A stretch of 64,000 nucleotides of DNA. It comes from Zygaena filipendulae (Eukaryota > Arthropoda > Insecta > Lepidoptera > Zygaenidae). The position numbers and the translations under genes were made by a program. The stretch spans positions 4,756,501 to 4,820,500 of the forward strand of contig OU015672.1 of the NCBI GenBank assembly GCA_907165275.2, read 5' to 3'. A model generated the notes under the pieces. The model worked only from the letters and a program-made list of their open reading frames with translations, made no database searches and was not told the DNA's origin. Below are positions 55,012-64,000 of the stretch, piece after piece (the stretch's first letter is position 1; every line of letters starts with the position of its first letter).

Positions 55012-55335
55012 CCAAGGTATGAATATCAAAATTCTAATTAGTCCGTCAGTTAGAAAATAAAAAAATAATAGACACGTATTTTTTGCTTTTTCAATTTAAT
55101 GAAAATGAACATAGATAAAGCGCATTAAAGTTTAGGGTGGGGGGCTCGTGACGTCAATATTCATTATAAGCGCCATACAAACCGCACCGAATTGTGACGT
55201 CACGCGAAATTTCAACTCAATGTATCTCTGTTATTTTTTGAGTACGTAAAAAAAGAAAAAATACGTGTCCAATATTTTTTACTAATCTACACGACGGACT
55301 AAAAAAAATTTTTTTGTCAAGTAGCCAATTACGTA
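55012..55335 (+). mobile_element. MITE family B, reference copy
   Basis: TTAGTCCGTCAGTTAGAAAA and TCTACACGACGGACTAA form the near-terminal inverted repeat. GACACGTATTTTTT appears in both arms. Between them lie TAAAGTTTAGGGTGGGGGG and two perfect TGACGTCA sites (55149-55156, 55195-55202). Similarity to the other copies continues outside the arms, so the true ends lie farther out. Confidence 0.75.
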
Positions 55336-55500
55336 AAATCAATAAATGATAACAATACAGTTATTTTTATTATCATAAGTCTAGAGGTAAATAGGTGCTT
55401 AAGCAATACAAAATAATTATCAACTTTGAGCAAGGTGCATAATAATTTGTTTTTTAAAATTTTGTTTAAATATGGCAAATACATCGATATCGTTAAAGTA

Positions 55501-55666
55501 ATTGGACGTAGATAAGCAATAACATGTTAACCCACAAAATTAAGTTATTGATTCAGAACGATTTATTGAGAGATATGGAACGTTTTTTAATTATGTGTTT
55601 ACCTTATTACCTTGCTTAAATATGTACTAAATATTGAACATAAAAAATGTTGACACAAATGGCGGT
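55501..55666. mobile_element. TA-flanked MITE, copy 3, left half
   Basis: TGGACGTAGATAAGCAATAA, then CATGTTAACCCACA through TGAACATAAAAAATGTTGAC, then ACAAATGGCG, where it stops at the LINE. The right inverted repeat is missing. Confidence 0.7.
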
Positions 55667-55667
55667 C

Positions 55668-56600
55668 CTAAGTTGTAGCAAACAGCGGGTAGGAGCGCGC
55701 CTCTCGTCTCAATACTGTTTTAGGTACTGAGTATAGTTTACTTATCAATTTTGGGCAATCAAACGCATTATGAACAAGTCCATGCAGCAACATTCCTAGC
55801 AAGCGTCTAGAGCGTAATGTTAACAGTTTAAACTTATTCAAAGCGTCTTTATACGATAAACGTTCGATGCGACATTTGTATAGCAATAGCAACTGAGGAA
55901 CTTACGCTGAACTCTCTCAATTGCAGTCTCATATTTAATATAATAAGGATCCCAGATCATACAAGCATATTCAACTTGGGGGCGAACCAGTGAATTAAAT
56001 AGATATAGGTATGTGGTTGGACGTTTAAAATCTGCCGAGGTTCTCATAACAAGATTATACATTTGGAATGATTTGGACACACTTTTGTCTATATGTAGAT
56101 TTAAGTCAAGTTTGCAATCAAGAAGAACGCCTAAGTCACAAATATAGGATTCCTTAAGTAGGGTTTCATTACATAGTGAATAATCATAGTTTATTACATT
56201 TCTATCTTTAGTAAAATTTAATGTATTTGCACTTAGGAATACTTAGTTTTAGCTTATTATCATTACAGTAGGCAGTTAGTCTATTTAAATCTTCCTGCAA
56301 AAGGCTACTATCCACAGTACTTTTTATTGATCTATAAACTTTAAGATCATCCGCGTAGAACAAGAAATTATTATATTTAAAGCAGTTACAAATGTCGTTT
56401 ATATATATAATAAACATCAAGGGGCCCAGAATAGATCCCTGGGGAACGCCTGATGTCGCCAAGAATGAGTCTGATCTATATCCATTGCACACTACTCTTT
56501 GGATACGATTGCTGATATTATATGAACAGAAAGAACGCAGTAATGCAACCTCTGATGCCATTAAAAGCTATGAAGCTTTGGTTTAACGACAAAAAACGAA
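55668..56600 (-). pseudogene. Decayed LINE reverse transcriptase (Jockey/CR1 superfamily)
   Basis: On the minus strand 56561-56208 encodes LLRSFCSYNISNRIQRV, SGVPQGSILGPLMFIIYIND and FLFYADDLKVYR: RT motifs including the catalytic YADD. A one-base shift near 56210 leads to DLGVLLDCKLDLNLHIDKSV and VRPQVEYACMIWDP (to 55838). A second shift near 55890 leads to YKDALNKFKLL...GLVHNAFDCPKLISKL, ending TAG at 55668. The endonuclease, ORF1 and the first RT blocks are missing (5' truncation). Two frameshifts make it inactive. The order of blocks matches the RT-to-C-terminus of insect non-LTR elements. Confidence 0.85.
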
Positions 56601-58974
56601 GTCTAACCTGATAGGTATTATGAACTCTGTATTAATTACAAATAAACGCATTTTATTATTATTATTATTATTATAGGTGGCGCTTTGAAATTGAGACTAT
56701 GGTAGAGTTCAGTTAGGAGCTCCCGAGGGTATTCCGAAACTCACGAGGGTAAAATCGCGAGTCACTGCTTGGGTGTAAATAAAAGGGCAAGCAGCATAGT
56801 CTATTGTTTTAGATCGATTCAGCCAACTAAGTCTATTTTGTAAACTAACTCTAACATCCCGTCTATGTATTTTTTCCGTTTGGCGGCCGTCGACGCCATG
56901 TTTGTAAACGAACGCGCCGTTTGGTGAATGAATTTGAATTTCGCGCGATTTCCGCGGTGCGGCGGGAGAACGCGCTACCGTTACCGGTTCAAAAGTAAAC
57001 AACGTTATCCAATGTTCTACTCCACAAATTAATGTGGATAGGCCATTCGCGTATGCAGAAAAAAAAAACAAAGACTCCATGTCTAAACCTCAAGTCTAAA
57101 CGCAATTATTAGGTACATGTGTGACGTTATGTCAAGTTTTATAAAACAAAATTAATAAAACGCTTTGGGTTGTTAACGAGTGAAAGCCGTACCGAAAACA
57201 CGCGTGTCACGTTTTTCGTTATTTCAGTCACTTTTCAGCATCTATTTTGGACCCTGAGCAGGAAACTGACTTTCAAGAGAGCCATGTTTTAACTTGGGGA
57301 ACAAATAACAATCTAACATTATCATTGGCGTTTCGCCATAATTGAAGAAGTAGATAAAGAGATTGTTATTATTAAGAAATATTGTCATTGGCAAATTATA
57401 ATTATAGACGCCATTATTAAAGAAGAAGAAAAAAACGCTTTGATAGTAAACTGAACTAAAAAGTAGGTAATCATCTAGGACCAGGAGTCTTTGTCAAGAC
57501 CAATCAAACGAGTCTCAACACCATGGGGTTGCGTCGTTCAATTACAAAGTTTCTATTGTCATTTTTCGTCTCCATCATCAGATCAACTCCATGACATGGC
57601 AATATTGCGTTTTCATCCGAGCTACTAATATGTAGGTATAAAGTTTATTTTGATACGAAAATTACAATTAAAATTGACTTCTAAGGTTTAATTACATCGT
57701 TAGTTACAAGCTAATATACCTACAGTTTTTGGTCACAGTCACATTGTAATGCAAAGATATTTCCAAAGGTTGTTATTGACGTCAGAAAGAACCATACTTA
57801 TGACAACACTTTAAATAAAGATATTGGACACCTATAATTAGTAGTTTTTAGTTGGCAGGTCATTATCACATCAAAACTTACTTATCGAAAGAATTATTAT
57901 TATTATTATTATCTAAGCCCACGCAAAACACGAAGAATGGGCAAAATCTAACACAAAATATGTAGCAATGATAAAAGATAGGTACACAAAGACGGTGAGA
58001 CTGATTTCTTTCTATTAGCGATAGGTGCGTTGCTTTGTTTGCACATTAATAGTCATCGATGATAAACTGATAATAGGCATAACGCTTGTTGTACCATAAA
58101 CACGATTGAATATTTTTGACAATATTTCACAACAGAATTGTGAGCACAAATAGTCTACGCCCTACATCTAAAATTTCGATTCTTTGGGTGCCTTTTGGTC
58201 GGGGTTTTCATATTATTTATCCGGGTTTACACAGCATTATCCTGGTTTAGAGTTCCTTCTCTATTGGTTTCAATACTATTTAAACTCTATTATGCGCTTC
58301 CACATCTTCGCAATTATTAGAAAACAAAGGTTCCGTTTTAATCCTACCAGAAAGTCATTAACATCTTGATGTAAATAAAATAAAACGAAAAGTTGAAAAA
58401 ATGTCAAGTATACATAAATATAACTACTTAGAATTACTAGCACATGTAGCCTTTAAAACCATATAAAACACGTAATAAAATGAAACAAATGATTGAAGTC
58501 ACTTATCAAAATTAATTTCATATCTCATAATCTGTTAAGTACACGATAATGTATCTGCAATAACAATATACTTACTGCTTTTTGTGATGCAAATTAAGAA
58601 ATATTTATCTCGGAACATTCTAGAAACGTTAAGTCCCATATAACTATGATACTTATATCATTTGAAAAAAAACATAGTCAAATTGAAAACAAGAAAATAT
58701 ATACCAGAAAATAACACCTTGGTTATGGCTATAATTTTTATTTCACAAATTTTTATTACCGAAACTTGACCTTTTTGTTTCTACATTTGATTTTCTGTGT
58801 GATCAATGCGTTTAATTGCAATTGAAATGTTAATTTTAAAAGGAGATTCTACTATTTTGCCCGTTTCTGTATCATTTACCTACTTACCTACTCTATTTTT
58901 AGAGGACATACAGCTCCAGTCACGTGCTTAACATCGTTATGTCATCTTGCTAATAAGTAATTTTAGCGCCAGTA
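56601..58974. other. Intergenic with one CpG-rich patch
   Basis: 56710-56765 is Helitron-like (CTCCCGAGGGTATTCCGAAA). 56870-57000 is CpG-rich (GGCGGCCGTCGACGCCATGT, TTTCCGCGGTGCGGCGGGAG) and promoter-like, with a 123-codon minus-strand frame (56709-57080) that I cannot assign. The remaining 1.9 kb is AT-rich with (TTA)n at 57896-57911 and nothing recognised. Confidence 0.35.
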
Positions 58975-59245
58975 CCTAGTGACCATCCTGAGAGAAAAAT
59001 AGGGGTATGTTCGGTTAAGTTTGCGACCGAGAGTTCCCCACCGAATATCGGTCACCAGTATGTCTGCTAGCGGTGTTCGGTTGGGCTGTGGCAAGGCTGT
59101 GGGCACCATAAGGCTGTTCCGTTTTTTGCACATTACTGAGACTGTGAGGGGTCGGTCACTGTGCCTGCTGATATTGTGTTGCCATAACACATGTTTCGGG
59201 CAGTTTCGGTACGATTGATTTCTCTCCATGTACGATCGTATTATG
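58975..59245 (-). repeat. Dispersed repeat G, longer copy
   Basis: Reverse-complement match to 4453-4580 at both ends (CTGAGAGAAAAATAGGGG, CGGTCACCAGTATG, GATTGATTTCTCTCC). A 110-bp middle (GGGCTGTGGCAAGGCTGTGG, ACTGAGACTGTGAGGGGTCG) is absent from the other copy. Minus-strand reading gives a 115-codon open frame, but its pattern of change does not show it is coding. Confidence 0.5.
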
Positions 59246-59909
59246 ACGATGTGAATTGTAGGTGACTGAAAATGTAGAGCTTTCATAACCGTCCCAAAAA
59301 CTTTGACCAAAAAAATGTATAAATAAACCTTTTAAACTAACTATTAGTTAGTTTTGACATACCTACCTAATAGGCACAGGTACACGTTTCTTTTTGAAGT
59401 CATTGTTTATCTGTTAAAATTTACAGCTATTTTAAAAACTCTACATTTCTAATACTAGGTACACTGCAAATTTCATTGTCTCTTTTATCGGACAAAATCG
59501 GTGTGAATTGTTTTACCCTAAAACACCAAATGCTAATTACTATCGATTTTATCTTTGAACACATCGATAAATGTCACCGCGAAATAAGATTAATTACCTA
59601 CATATTTTATTCGCTAAATTGATAATATAATAAATCATAGCTTTGGTTATCCCATCCCTTATCCAAAAACTTAATACTCTTACATCAAAACTATGATATC
59701 TGCATGACCCGATAGAAGTACGAAACGACAATTTGTCCAGTTTATTTCGTCATCTTCTTCGAAAACATTTCTTTTTGTTAATATTGTAAGAAGAACCGTA
59801 GAATGTTCATCAAATTTGTACCTAACCTATTTACTTACTCTGTTTTATAAATGTTCTCTTTTCAATTTCCTTTTAAATGACATAATATTATGTTAGAGCT
59901 TATTTTATA
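59246..59909. other. Intergenic; nothing recognised
   Basis: AT-rich. No supported feature. Confidence 0.35.
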
Positions 59910-60262
59910 CTAGCTGTGCCCCGTGGTAATTTCAGAGTTCCCGCGGGAATTCCGGGATCAAAAGTACCCTATGTCCTTCTCTGTACCCCTGAAAACGTGC
60001 ATGCCAAATTTCATCCAAATCCATTCAGCCGTTTTTGCGTGATTGAGTAAACGCATGCGAGGATAAGAGCTCGAAAGCGCATTTTCATCCGGCTTGCTTC
60101 AAATTTATCGCCACTGCTCAGCTCCTATGTGCCTTAGCGTTATCTTATATAGCATATAACCTGCCCAGGAGTATGGACTACAATCGTACCAAGTTTGGTT
60201 AAAATCCCTTCAGTAATTTTTAATCTATGCGTGCACATACAGACAGACAGACAGACAGACAA
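59910..60262 (-). mobile_element. Two Helitron-like elements
   Basis: 59910-60055 has CTAGCTGTGCCCCGTGG, GTTCCCGCGGGAATTCCGGG, CCTTCTCTGTACCCCTGA and CGTTTTTGCGTGATTGAG. 60056-60262 is another subfamily (GAGCTCGAAAGCGCATTTTC, then ATCCGG; CCTGCCCAGGAGTATGGACT) ending in a (CAGA)n run. Confidence 0.6.
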
Positions 60263-62029
60263 AAATTTACTGATTGCATTTTTGGCATCAGTATCGTTCA
60301 CCATTCATCCTCGAATATTAATTTTGAATATATTATATTCAATGTACAGAATTGACCTCTCTACACTTTTATTATACCTAAGTATAGATATAGATAGAAG
60401 ATAGATATAGATAACAGGTGGCGCTAGTTTGGGAACTTATAATAGAAGTAGGTATGCAATTATAATTATAATCGCATTATAATTATTGAGTATAATATAA
60501 TTTAAATTAAAGTATGCATTCATCTCCGCTTATGCCTTATACCTGTGTGCTTATGCCCAAACTTGGTCGGCGACATTGGCCTCATGTTGACAGATCTATA
60601 GGCATGTGTTTGCGCATCGGTTTGACCGATTACACCTCCGCGTGACCTCACTCAAGATGGGGTTATACTTACACAGTCATTATTAAATTTACATGGCTAA
60701 CCTGATATTTTTATTTCGTTTAGGTACGTCTTAGAGTATCGCGAAAAAAGTATTAGATATTTTCACATCTCTCAATATGTATTTGTGTTTTCGTGGTTTT
60801 TAAACAAAAAACTACTTACGTCGAGTGTACCTATAGCAAATGAAAATGGTAGTGAACCAATCTAGATATTTGTTTACTGAAAAATTATAAACGATCCTAA
60901 ACCACCACTTTAACAACTTTGTCACTTTTTGGTAATGCCAGATAGATATTGCCCCCTACAACCTAATCTAACTTAGTAGTATTTGACTTACCTACTTGTA
61001 ATTAGAATACGTATTTGAAATACAAATACGTAATTTGTAAATTTTATTATAATTACTTCCTATAAATATACCTAATTTTTAATTGGTATTCCATATAGAT
61101 ACCTGACGCTGAGGTATTTTGTAGTTAATATTTCGAATATCCGCTAATGACATCAAAATAGGTACCTACGTGTAACAAAAATACATTTAGCCATCTTATA
61201 GTTGCATTCAGCACTCGATAGGTACAGCTCGATAGCTTTCATATGTTCTACATTTAAAAATCTAGTATTCATGATGAGTTTTTCTTTTACTGATTTATAG
61301 GCTGGACTAAACAATTAGCCCTACACCACAAAAATTTACGCTTGGTTTTTTCTTTTTACGCAACTAATCGTCGTTCTTAGATTATTTACTATTATTAGAT
61401 AGATACCCAAAGACATTCTATATAATATGTACCTATATTTGAATTTGTATTTTAATTTTAATTTAATTTGTATTTTAATTTGTATTTTAAATTTCGAGGT
61501 CGAGTAGGTACTCTAGGTATTTTGTACATAGGTATTTCGTATGTTAAATACTTGTATTTTCACTATACTGTCGTCTTGTGTAATGTGTTGTGTCGTGTAG
61601 CACAATTACATCGGTATCTAGGTATAATCTATACTTTTTATTAATATAAAACAAGTAATTTAAAAAGGTGACAAAAATCATCAACAAAAATATAGGAAAA
61701 TACTAAAACAGTGTTTCGCAACTCTTTGTAAGTAGGTATATAATAGGTAGACAAAATTATTCAGAGACGGAAACACTGCCTACTTGTAACTTTTTATGAA
61801 TAAAATTTACTAAGGTAGGTGCTTATTTCTTCTGACATATTCTGTAATAAGTTATGGGACAACATGCGGTTTCTAATTGCTCAATTATTTTTTTTACTAT
61901 TTTATTGTTAGATAAACAAAGATGTAAAAGAATTTTTTCCTATCTTCTCAGCCTATTTTGTAACTTTATTTATTGCCAACAATAATTGTACTAAGTCGTC
62001 ATTTTTCCAGCGAAAATAAAATGCGGCAT
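60263..62029. other. Intergenic; AT-rich with low-complexity repeats
   Basis: TACGTATTTG/CAAATACGTA hairpin at 61008-61032. AATTTGTATTTT-type tandem repeats at 61440-61495. TAGGTA words are frequent. No exon seen. Confidence 0.4.
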
Positions 62030-62350
62030 CTCCATTCTATTGATAACGGCGCGGCGCGCCGCGGGACGTTTTCCGATCCAAAGAAAATAAACAGAGTACA
62101 GACAATCTGCAGTAGGGGGACGAAACGAATACTGCTATCCATCTCGCTCGCTCTCTTCCCGCACGAGATGCGCGCTCTCCCTCTCCGCTTATGGGCTGTC
62201 GACCAATCGCGGGCATCTTCTGCTCCCCCGAGAGCAAAGCGTTGAGCGACACAGCGTACTCTCGTCGAAATCATCACATCGAGACGACATCTCGCCGAGT
62301 GAGGTTGTCGCTCCACGGAAGATGCGCGCGTCGATACTCGCAGCGCGGAA
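62030..62350 (+). promoter_or_regulatory. CpG-rich promoter-like block of right-edge gene
   Basis: GCGGCGCGCCGC palindrome (62051-62062), GAGA/CTCT clusters (TCGCTCGCTCTCTTCCCGC, 62141-62160), a CCAAT box (62203-62207) and dense CpG. It lies about 0.2-0.5 kb upstream of a consensus splice donor. The layout suggests a broad promoter and first exon for the gene entering at 63871. Frames on both strands here (71-105 codons) are compositional. Confidence 0.45.
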
Positions 62351-62559
62351 ATAATTTAATTATAATATATTTTTTTAAATACTACAACAACGAACATTGT
62401 GCCTTAGACCTCTTTTATTTAGTGTATTAATTATTTATTACCATAATACCAATACCTATATGTGCTCAAAATTGTGAAGTGTAAGAATATATAAAAATCG
62501 CATTTTCTGGACTTTTTATAAAGATTTCGGGCGATAGCGGAACAATTATCCACGATTGG
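62351..62559 (+). other. Predicted untranslated first exon (3' part)
   Basis: Ends at GATTGG|GTGAGT, a near-perfect U1 donor (GT at 62560-62561). No in-frame ATG-led ORF of note runs up to it, consistent with 5' UTR. The transcription start is not determined. Confidence 0.35.
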
Positions 62560-63854
62560 GTGAGTACTATTGTTTATTCGATTAGATTACGCAAATTATT
62601 ATTTATCGTGCGTCTATGTGACGACATACAACCCTGTACCGTAGGTATCTATTGTTTTAGATACCTTCACTACATTCCAGTGGACGCTGTTAGTAGTGCA
62701 CTGCCTTTGCGTACCACTTCCATGTGTAAAAAAATACACGGCTAAGCTTTCTTTTTTTAAAATCTAACTAAATTAAAAAAAGAACGGACCTTTGCGTATC
62801 AACTCCGCGACTGTGGAATAGGTATTTAAAGGACGTTAAGGACTACGATTAACATAATTTTGAGTAAATCGAGACAGCTTTTATTTAATAAATATCGATA
62901 TTGCAATAACTACATAAATTCAATTAAGTACCTACCTATAGTGTAATCAAAAATATTTTTATGTCGATCACTCGGCAAAAAATTGTGTTAAAACTTCACC
63001 GTCGGATAATTTTAATAAGTAGGTATTAATATTAACATAATAAAAAACTCATTTGTAAAGATTTTAAACCCCCAAATTACTACCTTAAAGATAAAATCTA
63101 TTTTTAAAAATATTTACTAGTGAAAACAAAAAAAAATCAATTTACTAATTATCTACCTAATTATTTTTACTAATGGTTCAATTATAAGATAATAAATTAT
63201 AAGATAATTGAACCATTATAATTAAAAGTCATTTATGGACCTATTCTTGAACTGTTAAAATTAAATCTAATCTCAGATGACTTTTATTAAGATAAGGTAA
63301 TGAAGCGAAATTAAATTAAAAATTGAAATTTGGCAATCAAATGGGCAAATCTGACTCACAAAGAAAAAAACAATTCCTTTTGATAATGGTATAATATGAG
63401 ACACCTAATCATCCTATCTTATAATTGAACCATTATAATTAAAAATCATTTAAGGACCTATTCTTGAACTGTTAAAATTAAAAACTAATCTCAGATGACT
63501 TTTATTAAGATAAGGTAATGAAGCGAAATTAAATTAAAAATCGTAATTTGGCGATCAAAAGGACAAATCTTTCTTATTTTTTATTTATTTATTTAAGTAA
63601 ATAATACAGGTTTTGTACTTAGAATTTTTAGAGGTGTTAAAAATCATATTTTTTATATCTTGATATACTTTTTAATTGCACATACCTACTTTAACATAAA
63701 TAAAGTTATGATAGGCCGCACTAATTTTAGGAAGATACACATCCCTATGTACCTACAATATCAAGTATCTGAAACAGTAAAATCTGAAAGTTTGAACTTC
63801 TTTCTCGTTGTCTTATAAGTATGTTAATACATTCCACTTTCAAATAATTCACAG
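62560..63854 (+). other. Predicted intron 1 of right-edge gene
   Basis: 1295 bp, GT..AG. It contains a hairpin (63174-63215, GGTTCAATTAT/ATAATTGAACC) and a 150-bp direct duplication (63204-63352, 63421-63570). No exon is recognised inside. Confidence 0.35.
63204..63570 (+). repeat. Direct duplication, period 217 bp
   Basis: Copy 1 63204-63352 and copy 2 63421-63570 share ATAATTGAACCATTATAATT, GGACCTATTCTTGAACTGTT and CTCAGATGACTTTTATTAAG, then ATAAGGTAATGAAGCG, and end GGCAAATCT/GGACAAATCT. By eye over 90% identical. The 68-bp spacer is unique. Confidence 0.8.
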
Positions 63855-63870
63855 GTTAAATAGGTACAAA

Positions 63871-64000
63871 ATGAGTAAAAAATTATCACGTGCAAATAAT
63901 TTTATTGTGAGCAGTAGCTACCTAATGCTCGATGAGCATCTTTTGAAGGAGTCACTACCGCAGCCTCATTCAATGGATTGTTTGTCAGTTCGTGTTGACA
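63871..64000 (+). CDS. 5' end of unidentified gene, runs off the window
   Basis: ATG at 63871 (ACAAAATGAG, A at -3) opens 43 codons, MSKKLSRANNFIVSSSYLML...HSMDCLSVRVD, still open at the window end. An acceptor-like TTCACAG ends at 63854, 16 bases upstream. The Ser-rich basic start is not a signal peptide, and no domain can be named from this length. The upstream splice donor and promoter-like block make it more credible than the chance frames elsewhere in the window. Confidence 0.4.
   Translation, partial: MSKKLSRANNFIVSSSYLMLDEHLLKESLPQPHSMDCLSVRVD

Noticed and set aside
58963..59310. Conserved protein shared with 4415-4744
   Set aside because: Similarity is at the DNA level of a dispersed repeat, with frame-breaking indels between the copies.
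62000..62316. Overlapping 71-105 codon ORFs on both strands
   Set aside because: Mutually overlapping frames in a CpG-rich promoter-like block; better explained by composition.

Overview
The window looks like a moth or butterfly (Lepidoptera) nuclear contig. It is AT-rich and intron-containing, has frequent GTAGGTACCTAC-type words, and is crowded with short Helitron-like elements, foldback MITEs, tRNA-headed SINEs and 5'-truncated LINEs typical of that order. I see no prokaryotic-style operons, rRNA, intact tRNA genes, CRISPR arrays or viral genes.

Only two host genes can be supported, one at each edge. At the left (122-1268, + strand) is a complete three-exon gene for a 182-residue small heat shock protein with an alpha-crystallin domain. 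It is closest, from memory, to the intron-bearing insect CG14207/HspB8-like group. At the right edge (about 62.0-64.0 kb, + strand) a CpG-rich promoter-like block is followed by a consensus splice donor (62560), a roughly 1.3-kb intron, an acceptor (63854) and an ATG at 63871. That ATG opens a frame still running at the window end; I read it as the 5' end of an unidentified gene.

The roughly 61 kb between them has no recognisable host coding exon and is mostly mobile DNA. The main families are: (i) about 50 short non-autonomous Helitron-like copies and fragments (5' TC...TAATATTATAAA, 3' hairpin then CTAG), in both orientations, often in tandem or convergent pairs; (ii) a roughly 236-bp MITE with ~70-bp inverted repeats and TTA/TCA target duplications (38785, 48049, and a broken copy near 6505-7387); (iii) a roughly 240-bp MITE with ~35-bp inverted repeats and TA flanks (42289, 54291, 55501); (iv) a 250-330-bp element carrying conserved TGACGTCA sites (seven copies or fragments); (v) a single ~235-bp element with 50-bp inverted repeats (7979-8213); (vi) a tRNA-headed SINE (3604, 16111, 43620); and (vii) LINE remains, including a reverse-transcriptase fragment with two frameshifts (55668-56600, minus strand) and a LINE 3' end inserted inside a MITE with 9-bp target duplications (6637-7350).

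Scattered CpG-rich blocks (about 16.6, 22.9, 31.2, 36.0, 47.2, 56.9 and 62.1 kb) stand out from the AT-rich background. They may be promoters, non-coding first exons or enhancers, but only the last can be tied to a gene model. Remaining stretches are AT-rich and show nothing I can name. No new multi-gene system is visible; the most interesting signals are the nested-transposon history, the CRE-like sites spread by one MITE, several long hairpins and the right-edge gene start.
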